Shown here: positions 1-6,202 of the stretch, piece after piece
Numbering within the stretch: position 1 is the stretch's first letter
Layout of the letters: each line of letters begins with the position of its first letter
Source: Rhodoferax sp.
GTDB taxonomy: Bacteria > Pseudomonadota > Gammaproteobacteria > Burkholderiales > Burkholderiaceae
Assembly: GCA_028292075.1 (NCBI GenBank)
Contig: JAQGNA010000335.1
Span: 1 to 7,372, forward strand
DNA: 7,372 bases
Direction: 5' to 3'
The notes under the pieces: generated by a model
What the model was told of the DNA's origin: nothing
Databases searched by the model: none
Seen by the model: only the letters and a program-made list of their open reading frames with translations
Made by a program: the position numbers and the translations under genes

Positions 1-3000
1 GAGCGCGAGAGCGGAATCATCGCCAGTACCGCAGCGGCGGCCGTGAGCACGATAGGGCGCAGACGCCCCACGGCGGCGTCGACGATAGCGTCCCAGCTCG
101 GCACGCCCCGTGCACGTTCCTGCTCGATCTGGTCGATAAGGATCACGGAGTTGCGCTGGATCATGCCCATCAGCGCGATGACACCCAGAAGCGCGACGAA
201 GCCGAATGGCCGACCCATCAGAAGCAACGCGGCGGCCACGCCGGCAATGCCGAGCGGCCCGGTCAAAAACACGAGCATGGCGCGGCTGAAGCTGTGCAGT
301 TGGAGCATCAGCAGGGTGAAGGTAAGGAACAGCATGATCGGGACCCCGGCCGCGATGGACGAAGACCCCTTGCTGCTTTCTTCGACCGCGCCAGCGACGT
401 CGATGCGGTAGCCGCCCATGCCCTGCTCGGCCCACTTCGCTTCGATCTGCTTGAGCTTCGGCAGCAGTTCATTGGTCACCGTAGCGCCCTGCATGCCTTC
501 GGTGATGTCGCTCTGCACCGTGATGGCGTAGTCGCGGTTCTCGCGCCACATCACACCCGGCTCCCAGTCGAACACCGGCTTGGCGATCTGCGTGAGCGGA
601 ATGGACCGCCCGCTCGCCGTCGGAAGGTAGGCATTGGCGATGTCGGTGATGGCACTGCGCTCGTCCAGCGGCTGACGCAGCACGATGTCGATGAGCTTGT
701 CGCCTTCGCGGAACTGGCCGACCGTCGCCCCCGACAAAATCGTATTGGCGGCCTGCGCGATGGACTGGCTGGTCACACCCAGAGCGCGCGCCTTGGTTTG
801 GTCGACCTGCAGCCGCATCACCTTGACCGACTCGTTCCAGTTGTCGTTCACGCCCCTGGTATTGGCGTTTTGGCGCATCGCTTCCTTGACCTCGTTGGCC
901 CGGTCGCGCAGCACCAGCGGATCGGTGCCGACCACTCGGAATTGAACCGGATACGCGACTGGCGGGCCGTTCGGCAGCAACTTCACGCGGCCTCGCACCT
1001 CCGGGAATTCGACCGCCAGCAGGCCTGGCAGCCTGACGCGCAGCAGTTCGCGTTCATGCAGATCCTTGGCCAGCACGATGAACTGAGTGACGTTGGCCTG
1101 CGGGAAGACCTGGTCGAGCGGCAGGTAGAAACGCGGCACGCCCGACCCGACCCAACCAGTGACCGATGAAACGCCCGACTCACGCATCAGCCTGGCTTCC
1201 ACCAGCTTCGCCACCTTCTCGTTCGCCACGAAAGAGGTGCCTTCCGGGAACCAGATGTCGACCATGATTTCTGGCCGGCTCGAATCCGGAAAAAACTGCT
1301 GCTCAACCTTGCCCATGCCGACGATCCCCAGGGCGAAGGTGGCAAGCGTGAGCCCGATGGTGATCCAGCGGTGGAGCACGCACCAGTTCACCAGTTGGCG
1401 AAAGCGCCTGTAGAAAGGCGAATTGAAGCTTTCGTAGTGCTCCGTGCCGCCGGCCGTGCCGGCGATGACGTGCTGCGGCGGCTTGAGCAGCAAGGTGCCG
1501 AGGTAGGGCACGAAATACACCGAGACGAACCAGCTCAGCAGCAGTGCGAGCACGGTGACCGCGAAGATCGCGAAGGTGTACTCGCCCGTCACCGACTTGG
1601 CCAGCCCAATCGGCAGGAAACCGGCGGCGGTGATCAGCGTGCCGGTGAGCATCGGCATGGCGGTGATCTCGTAGGCGAAGGTGGCGGCGCGCACCTTGTC
1701 GTAGCCCTCCTCCATCTTGCGGACCATCATCTCGACCGCGATGATGGCATCGTCCACCAGCAGGCCGAGCGCAATGATCAGCGAGCCAAGCGAGATCTTG
1801 TGCAGCCCGATGCCCCAGTACCACATGCCGAGGAAGGTCACGCCGAGCACCAGCGGAATGGTGATGCCCACGACCATGCCCGGCCGCATGTCCAGCATGT
1901 AGTGCTTCCACCACGGGTTGCGGCCCGGCCGCTTGTGCAGCCCGAGGCTGATGAAGCTCACCAGCAGCACGATCACCACGGCCTCGATCAGCACGCCGAC
2001 GAATTCATTGACCGAGCTGGACACCGCCTTGGGCTGGTTCTGCACCTGCACCAGCTTTACCCCGGCGGGCAGGTTGCGTGCAATGTGGGCCGAAAGCGCG
2101 TCCATCGACTTGCCCAGCGCGATGATGTCGCCGCCGCGGATCATCGAGACGCCGAGCGCAATGACTTCCTGGCCCTGGTGCCGCACCTTCACCTGCGGCG
2201 GATCGACATAGCCGCGGGTGACCGTGCCGATGTCGGCCAGCCGCAGCGTGGCGCCCGACGCACCGCGGATCGGCATCGCCTTCAGTTCCTCGATGGCTTC
2301 GAACTGGCCGGCGACGCGGACCTGCACCACGTCGAGCGGCGTCTGCACCGCGCCGGCGCTTTCCACCGCGTTCTGCTGGCCGAGCTGGGCCAGCACCTGG
2401 TTCAGGTCGAGCCCCAGCTGCGCCAGGCGCTTCTGCGAAATCTCGATGAAGATCTTCTGGTCCTGCACACCGAAGAGTTCGACCTTGGCGACGTCGGGCA
2501 CGCGCAGCAGTTGCTGGCGCACATCGTCGGCGAACACCTTGACCTCGGCGTTGCTGAAGCCGTCCGCCTCGAGCGCGTAGATGATGCCGTACACATCGCC
2601 GAAATCATCGTTGAAGAACGGCCCCTGAACCCCGGCCGGCAGCGTGTAGCGGATGTCGCCGATTTTCTTGCGCACCACGTACCAGAGGTTGGCCACCTCG
2701 CCGCCCTTGAACGAATCCTTCAGCTGGAAAATGATCTGTGATTCACCAGGCTTCGAATAGCTGCGGATGCGGTCGGCATAGGGCACTTCCTGCAGGGTGC
2801 GTTCCAGCCGGTCGGTTACCTGTTCGGCCACCTGCTGGGCCGTGGCGCCGGGCCAGTAGGTGCGTACCACCATCACACGGAAGGTGAACGGCGGGTCTTC
2901 GTCCTGCCCCAGCTGAAAGTAGGCGGCAAAGCCCATCAGCATCAGCACGACCATGAGATAGCGGGTCAGGGCCGGATGGTCCAGTGCCCACTTCGAGAGG

Positions 3001-3053
3001 TTGAAGCCTTTCGGCGCCGCGTCCACTGCGGCCGGTTTGTCAGATTGGCTCAT
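1..3053 (-). CDS. RND-family efflux permease (AcrB/TriC-like inner-membrane pump), 3'-truncated by window edge
   Basis: This is the inner-membrane proton/drug antiporter of a tripartite efflux system. It starts at ATG 3053-3051 and stays open without a stop to base 1, giving 1017 codons; family members run about 1020-1070, so only the last few dozen residues are missing. Visible landmarks are an N-terminal TM1 (about residues 28-45) followed by GQDEDPPF, the porter domain, and the TM4 motif GLLVDDAII with Asp434 and Asp435. These two match AcrB Asp407/Asp408, the proton relay. Later comes GMIQRNSVILID with Arg967 at the AcrB Lys940 position (the same +27 offset). Wording such as VDDAIIAVEMM and RNSVILIDQI fits the hydrophobic/amphiphilic (HAE) side of the superfamily rather than the CzcA metal pumps. 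The start is 7 bp after the adaptor stop, so the two are co-transcribed; no strong Shine-Dalgarno is visible (GAAGTGAGCGG lies upstream). An extra ~17 residues sit between TM2 and TM3. The substrate cannot be predicted. The family call is secure; the subfamily is tentative. Confidence 0.95.
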   Translation of the reverse strand, partial: MSQSDKPAAVDAAPKGFNLSKWALDHPALTRYLMVVLMLMGFAAYFQLGQDEDPPFTFRVMVVRTYWPGATAQQVAEQVTDRLERTLQEVPYADRIRSYSKPGESQIIFQLKDSFKGGEVANLWYVVRKKIGDIRYTLPAGVQGPFFNDDFGDVYGIIYALEADGFSNAEVKVFADDVRQQLLRVPDVAKVELFGVQDQKIFIEISQKRLAQLGLDLNQVLAQLGQQNAVESAGAVQTPLDVVQVRVAGQFEAIEELKAMPIRGASGATLRLADIGTVTRGYVDPPQVKVRHQGQEVIALGVSMIRGGDIIALGKSMDALSAHIARNLPAGVKLVQVQNQPKAVSSSVNEFVGVLIEAVVIVLLVSFISLGLHKRPGRNPWWKHYMLDMRPGMVVGITIPLVLGVTFLGMWYWGIGLHKISLGSLIIALGLLVDDAIIAVEMMVRKMEEGYDKVRAATFAYEITAMPMLTGTLITAAGFLPIGLAKSVTGEYTFAIFAVTVLALLLSWFVSVYFVPYLGTLLLKPPQHVIAGTAGGTEHYESFNSPFYRRFRQLVNWCVLHRWITIGLTLATFALGIVGMGKVEQQFFPDSSRPEIMVDIWFPEGTSFVANEKVAKLVEARLMRESGVSSVTGWVGSGVPRFYLPLDQVFPQANVTQFIVLAKDLHERELLRVRLPGLLAVEFPEVRGRVKLLPNGPPVAYPVQFRVVGTDPLVLRDRANEVKEAMRQNANTRGVNDNWNESVKVMRLQVDQTKARALGVTSQSIAQAANTILSGATVGQFREGDKLIDIVLRQPLDERSAITDIANAYLPTASGRSIPLTQIAKPVFDWEPGVMWRENRDYAITVQSDITEGMQGATVTNELLPKLKQIEAKWAEQGMGGYRIDVAGAVEESSKGSSSIAAGVPIMLFLTFTLLMLQLHSFSRAMLVFLTGPLGIAGVAAALLLMGRPFGFVALLGVIALMGMIQRNSVILIDQIEQERARGVPSWDAIVDAAVGRLRPIVLTAAAAVLAMIPLSR

Positions 3054-3060
3054 CGACCGC

Positions 3061-4335
3061 TCACTTCGCCACCGCGGCAGGGGCCACGGAGGCAGCCGGG
3101 GCCGCCGGTGTGCTCGGGGTGGGGACGGCGGTGGTGGCCGGGGCGGGGCCCCCTTGCGCCGAAGCACCTGCCGCGGCGGGCGCACCCTTTTCCTGATAGA
3201 TCCGGACCTTCTGGCCCGGCGACAGCACATGGACACCCGCGCTCACCACGAGCATGCCGGGGGTCAGGCCTTGGGAGATGACGGCATCGTTGCCGTCGGC
3301 GGTGGCCACCACCACGGGCTGGGAGCGCACCGTCATGGTCGACGACTCGAGCACCCAAACGGCGCTGCCCGCCTTGCCGTCCTGGCGCAGCGCGCTGGTT
3401 GGCAGCTTGATGACCGGTGGCCCCACGCGACCCAGGGCCTGCGGCAGCACCGTGACGGTGGTGCCCAGCGGCGGCGGCGTGGCCGACTGCAGGGCCACCT
3501 TCACCTGGAAAGTGCGGGTGACCGGGTCGGCGCTGGCCGCCACTTCGCGCACCTTGCCGGACAGCACGGTGTCAGAGGCCCACAGGCGCACCTCGACCGG
3601 GGACCCCACCAGCATGGCGCGCAGCTTGTCTTCCGGCACCGCAAACACGACGTCGCGCGGCCCGTCCTGGGCGATGCGCACTACCGGCGCACCGGCCGCG
3701 ACCACCTGGCCCGGCTCGGCGTCGATGCCGGTGACCACGCCAGCCACGTCGGCCACCAGCCGGGTGTACTGGGTCTGGTTGCCCTGCGACGACGACTGCG
3801 CCCGGGCCTGGTCGAGCTGGGCCTGCGCGGCCTTGAGCGCGGAATCGCGGCGCTCCAGTTCGGCTCCACTGATGAAGTTCTGGTCGCGCAGTTCCTTGTA
3901 GCGCTTGTAGTCCGCGGCGGCCAGGTCGCGGTTCGTCAGTGCCGCTGCAACCTGCGCCTGGGCTGCGTCGGTGGCCAGGCGGAAATCCTGCGGATCGAGC
4001 TGGGCCAGCACCTGGCCGATCTTCACCCGTTGGCCCATCTCGGCCTGGCGGCGGACCATCTTGCCGGCCACCCGGAAACCGAGACGCGATTCCACGCGTG
4101 CCTTGATTTCACCGGCAAACTCGAGCCGCAGTTGCATGCCGCTCGGCGCCACGGTGAGCACCTTGACGGACCGGACCGGCTCGGGCTCAGGTTCGGGCTT
4201 GGCGCAGGCCGTCACCGCCATTGCCACGGCCATTACCACGGCCATCGCCACGGCAAGGCTCGCAAAGCGTGTCTTTCCGGACCGGCCGGCCTGCATTGGG
4301 GGGCGTAACGGGCTACGCGGTGTTTTTTTTGTCAT
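3061..4335 (-). CDS. RND efflux periplasmic adaptor lipoprotein (MFP/HlyD family), 424 aa
   Basis: The membrane-fusion protein that bridges the RND permease to an outer-membrane channel. Residues 1-44 form a lipoprotein signal: a basic N-region (RSGKTR), an Ala/Val/Met-rich core, and the lipobox VTAC with Cys44 as the lipidated residue. A short PEPEPEP linker follows. The first half of the biotinyl-lipoyl domain is at about 83-115 (FRVAGKMV, MGQRVKIGQVLAQLDP). An alpha-helical coiled-coil hairpin spans about 116-190 (YKRYKELRDQNFISGAELE), and the second lipoyl half about 195-222 (AGVVTGI, EPGQVVAAGAPVVRI). The beta-barrel and membrane-proximal domains follow, with the family signature DPVTRTFQVK at about 270-279. 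Residues 385-424 are a low-complexity Ala/Pro/Ser/Thr tail. ATG 4335 is taken as the start; Met14 (ATG at 4296-4294) would also leave a complete signal peptide, so the true start is uncertain. The length is normal for the family. It precedes the permease by 7 bp in the usual adaptor-pump order. Confidence 0.95.
   Translation of the reverse strand: MTKKTPRSPLRPPMQAGRSGKTRFASLAVAMAVVMAVAMAVTACAKPEPEPEPVRSVKVLTVAPSGMQLRLEFAGEIKARVESRLGFRVAGKMVRRQAEMGQRVKIGQVLAQLDPQDFRLATDAAQAQVAAALTNRDLAAADYKRYKELRDQNFISGAELERRDSALKAAQAQLDQARAQSSSQGNQTQYTRLVADVAGVVTGIDAEPGQVVAAGAPVVRIAQDGPRDVVFAVPEDKLRAMLVGSPVEVRLWASDTVLSGKVREVAASADPVTRTFQVKVALQSATPPPLGTTVTVLPQALGRVGPPVIKLPTSALRQDGKAGSAVWVLESSTMTVRSQPVVVATADGNDAVISQGLTPGMLVVSAGVHVLSPGQKVRIYQEKGAPAAAGASAQGGPAPATTAVPTPSTPAAPAASVAPAAVAK
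4217..4252 (-). repeat. In-frame 12-bp tandem repeat (3 copies) in adaptor signal sequence
   Basis: Three head-to-tail 12-bp units on the plus strand (GCCATTGCCACG, GCCATTACCACG, GCCATCGCCACG) differ at only two positions. On the coding strand they read VAMA-VVMA-VAMA and form residues 29-40, nearly the whole hydrophobic core of the lipoprotein signal peptide directly before the lipobox VTAC. Because the unit is a multiple of three, gain or loss of copies would lengthen or shorten the core without a frameshift. Confidence 0.85.
4323..4330 (-). repeat. A8 homopolymer in codons 2-5 of the adaptor gene
   Basis: The plus strand has eight T in a row, read as ACA AAA AAA ACA on the coding strand immediately after the adaptor ATG. 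The A-rich second to fifth codons could aid translation initiation in this otherwise GC-rich gene. A one-base slip here would kill the upstream start but leave the in-frame Met14 start intact. Confidence 0.7.
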
Positions 4336-4362
4336 GGGCTAGCCTGCTGAAATCGAAACGCG

Positions 4363-4391
4363 ACTGTACTTACAAACTCAATTCACTACAA
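4363..4391 (-). promoter_or_regulatory. Candidate sigma70 promoter for the adaptor-RND operon
   Basis: On the minus strand TTGTAG (4391-4386) and TACAGT (4368-4363) are separated by 17 bp. They match the -35 and -10 consensus at 3 of 6 and 4 of 6 positions. Transcription would begin near 4355, leaving a leader of about 20 nt before the ATG at 4335, with AGCAGG (4349-4344) as a weak ribosome-binding site. This is the best-spaced pair in the region, but the match is modest and unproven. Confidence 0.4.
4365..4374. promoter_or_regulatory. Operator-like inverted repeat TGTA-N2-TACA overlapping the candidate -10
   Basis: TGTACTTACA reads TGTA-CT-TACA, a short inverted repeat that overlaps the candidate -10 and spacer of the pump promoter. 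It is also part of a direct repeat on the minus strand: TTTGTA occurs at 4376-4371 and again at 4392-4387, 16 bp apart. TetR/AcrR-type repressors of RND pumps often bind TGTA/TACA-containing sites in such positions, so an operator is plausible. No regulator gene is in the window to support it. Confidence 0.35.
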
Positions 4392-4461
4392 ATGGTTACG
4401 AGAAAAACGCAGCATCGCGGCCAGGCGCCGTGCGGCGGGCGGCATCCGCAGTGCGGCGACA

Positions 4462-5337
4462 ATGCGGCCGGTGAACGCTCCTTCTCCGATCCAAAATGCT
4501 ACCCGACAAAGTGTCGAGCACTACGAAAATTTTCCCGTTGCGTCATGGCTCTGCCCGCCCCGGCTGCGGCCACCCATCGCGGCCATCTACCATTTCGCCC
4601 GCACCGCAGACGACCTTGCGGACGAGGGAAATGTAACGCCGGACCAACGACGCGCCGACCTCGCCGACTTCCGGGCTGACCTGCTCTCGGTGGTGGCCGA
4701 ACAACCATTTTCAGCGCGTTGGCGCCCCGTTTTTTTGCCGCTGGCCCAGGCGATGGCGGCTTTTTCGCTGCCACCGAATCTGCTCACGGACCTGCTCGAC
4801 GCCTTCGTGCAGGATGTGAATAAAACCGAGCTTCAGCACGGTTACACCGACCGCAGGGAAATGATCGCCTATTGCCAGCGTTCCGCCGCGCCCATCGGCC
4901 GGCTGCTGCTGCACCTCTATGGTGTCAACGATGACGCTTCGTTGCGGCAGAGCGACGACATCTGCAACGCGCTTCAACTCGTCAACTTCTGGCAAGACCT
5001 GAGCCGCGACCTCCCACGCGGCCGCTACTACCTCCCGGCCGACCGCTGCGCGCACCATGGCGTCACCCTTCCGATGCTGCTGGCCGGCAGGCAGACGCCG
5101 GAGATCACCCGGCTCGTGGCCGAAGAGGTCGCCTGGAGCCGCGACCTCATGCAGCGGGGTGCGCCGCTGGTGCACAGCGTGCCCGGACGCGCCGGCTGGG
5201 AACTGCGGCTGGTGGTGCAGGGCGGCCTGCGCATCCTCGACAAGATCGAGGCCCTGGGCTACGCCAGCCTCGAAACGAGGCCCCGCATCACCCGCTGGGA
5301 CGCACCGCTGCTGCTGGCGCGGGCGCTGGCAATGTAA
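4462..5337 (+). CDS. hpnC: Squalene synthase HpnC (hydroxysqualene synthase), 291 aa
   Basis: A trans-isoprenyl diphosphate synthase-fold enzyme which, by established work on the HpnCDE pathway, converts presqualene diphosphate to hydroxysqualene. The N-terminal block HYENFPVASWLCPPRLRP (from residue 20) is typical of HpnC. The two Mg-diphosphate aspartate motifs are intact: D50-D51-L-A-D54-E in TADDLADEG, and N175-F-W-Q-D179-L-S-R-D183, followed by PRGRYYLP. The length is normal. The start is ambiguous: ATG 4462, or the in-frame GTG 4471 three codons later; neither has a clear Shine-Dalgarno, and conservation only begins near residue 19. It is first in the hpnC-hpnD-hpnE operon, with hpnD starting 12 bp after its stop. 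HpnC is distinguished from HpnD by the FWQDLSRD form of motif 2 and by gene order. The family is certain and the assignment strong. Confidence 0.95.
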   Translation: MRPVNAPSPIQNATRQSVEHYENFPVASWLCPPRLRPPIAAIYHFARTADDLADEGNVTPDQRRADLADFRADLLSVVAEQPFSARWRPVFLPLAQAMAAFSLPPNLLTDLLDAFVQDVNKTELQHGYTDRREMIAYCQRSAAPIGRLLLHLYGVNDDASLRQSDDICNALQLVNFWQDLSRDLPRGRYYLPADRCAHHGVTLPMLLAGRQTPEITRLVAEEVAWSRDLMQRGAPLVHSVPGRAGWELRLVVQGGLRILDKIEALGYASLETRPRITRWDAPLLLARALAM

Positions 5338-5349
5338 CAATCGCGACCA

Positions 5350-6189
5350 ATGAACCCAGAGCAGTACGTCCAGCAAAAGGCCGCCGCGTCCGGCAGCAGC
5401 TTCTATTACGCCTTTCTTTTCCTGCCGCGGCCGCGCCGCGCGGCCATCACCGCCTTCTATGCCTTTTGCAGGGAGGTGGACGACGTGGTCGACGAGGTCA
5501 CCGATGCCGGCGTTGCCCAAACCAAGTTGGCATGGTGGAAAACCGAAGTCGCAAAGTCGTTTGCCGGCACCGCCACGCACCCGGTGATGCAGGCGCTGAT
5601 GCCGCACACGGCCGAATACCAGATCACCCAGGCCCAACTGCAGGCTGTCATCGATGGCTGCCAGATGGACCTGGAGCAAACACGCTACCTCGATTTCCCG
5701 GCACTGCAGCGCTATTGCCACCTGGTGGCTGGCGTCGTCGGCGAAGTCGCGGCGCGCATCTTCGGCCAGACCCAGCCAGCCACCACCGCCTACGCACACA
5801 AGCTGGGGCTCGCGTTCCAGCTGACAAACATCATCCGCGACGTGGGCGAGGATGCGCTCATGGGCCGCATCTACCTGCCGGTCAACGAGCTGCAGCAGTT
5901 CGACGTCAAGGCCCACGAGATCCTCAAGCGCACTTATTCGGACCGCTTTACCGCGCTGATGCGCTTCCAGGCCGAGCGGGCGCATGGCCTCTACGACGAA
6001 GCCATGGCGCTGTTGCCTGCCGAAGACCGCCGGGCCCAGAAGCCGGGCCTCATGATGGCCAGCATCTATCGCACGCTGTTGCGCGAGATCGAGCGCGACA
6101 AATTTCAGGTGCTGCACCAGCGCAACAGCCTGACGCCATTGCGCAAGTTCTGGCTGGCCTGGAAGGTGCAGGCGCTGGGCCGGGTATGA
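5350..6189 (+). CDS. hpnD: Presqualene diphosphate synthase HpnD, 279 aa
   Basis: Catalyses head-to-head condensation of two farnesyl diphosphates to presqualene diphosphate, the first committed step toward squalene in the bacterial HpnCDE route. It has the squalene/phytoene synthase fold with SSFYYAFLFLPRPRR near the N-terminus. The first Asp-rich motif is REVDDVVDEV (Asp44, Asp45, Asp48). The central GCQMDLEQTRY holds Asp107. The second Asp-rich motif is LTNIIRDVGEDALMGRIYLP (Asn160, Asp164, Asp168). All catalytic residues expected of the family are present, and 279 aa is the usual length. It resembles phytoene synthase (CrtB), but position between hpnC and hpnE and the REVDDVVDE motif favour HpnD. 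Its ATG lies 12 bp after the hpnC stop, without a clear Shine-Dalgarno, so translational coupling within the operon is likely. The next gene begins 13 bp after its TGA. Confidence 0.96.
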   Translation: MNPEQYVQQKAAASGSSFYYAFLFLPRPRRAAITAFYAFCREVDDVVDEVTDAGVAQTKLAWWKTEVAKSFAGTATHPVMQALMPHTAEYQITQAQLQAVIDGCQMDLEQTRYLDFPALQRYCHLVAGVVGEVAARIFGQTQPATTAYAHKLGLAFQLTNIIRDVGEDALMGRIYLPVNELQQFDVKAHEILKRTYSDRFTALMRFQAERAHGLYDEAMALLPAEDRRAQKPGLMMASIYRTLLREIERDKFQVLHQRNSLTPLRKFWLAWKVQALGRV

Positions 6190-6202
6190 CGGCTCGCCGG
6201 CC

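Larger units (their letters stand above)
4336..4461. other. Divergent intergenic region between efflux operon and hpnCDE
   Basis: This 126-bp stretch separates the adaptor start from the hpnC start and must contain the upstream control elements of both operons. The left half (about 4343-4405) is AT-richer and carries the candidate promoter, repeats and operator of the efflux operon. The right half (about 4411-4461) is very GC-rich, with TGCGGC repeated at 4431, 4452 and 4463; TGCGG at 4431-4435 can pair with CCGCA at 4446-4450 as a short hairpin. I could not pick a convincing sigma70 promoter for hpnC. No small gene or RNA was recognised. Confidence 0.8.

Noticed and set aside
294..1169. Open frame of 291 codons on the plus strand opposite the permease C-terminal half
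   Set aside because: It is antisense to the conserved RND region with no domain of its own.
1371..2741. Open frame of 456 codons on the plus strand, His/Asp/Glu-rich
   Set aside because: It is the exact codon-register antisense of the RND permease. The His-rich composition is what complementing Val/Met-rich codons gives.
3001..4308. Open frame of 435 codons on the plus strand opposite the adaptor gene
   Set aside because: Gly/Arg/His-rich shadow of the adaptor, which itself has a full lipoprotein signal, lipoyl, hairpin and barrel signatures.
4431..4450. Short hairpin as a transcription terminator
   Set aside because: Only a five-base stem, no U-tract, and it lies between two divergent starts where a terminator is not expected.
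4730..4736. T7 tract in hpnC as a possible frameshift site
   Set aside because: The frame continues intact through it into conserved HpnC sequence; a seven-base run alone is weak evidence of programmed slippage.
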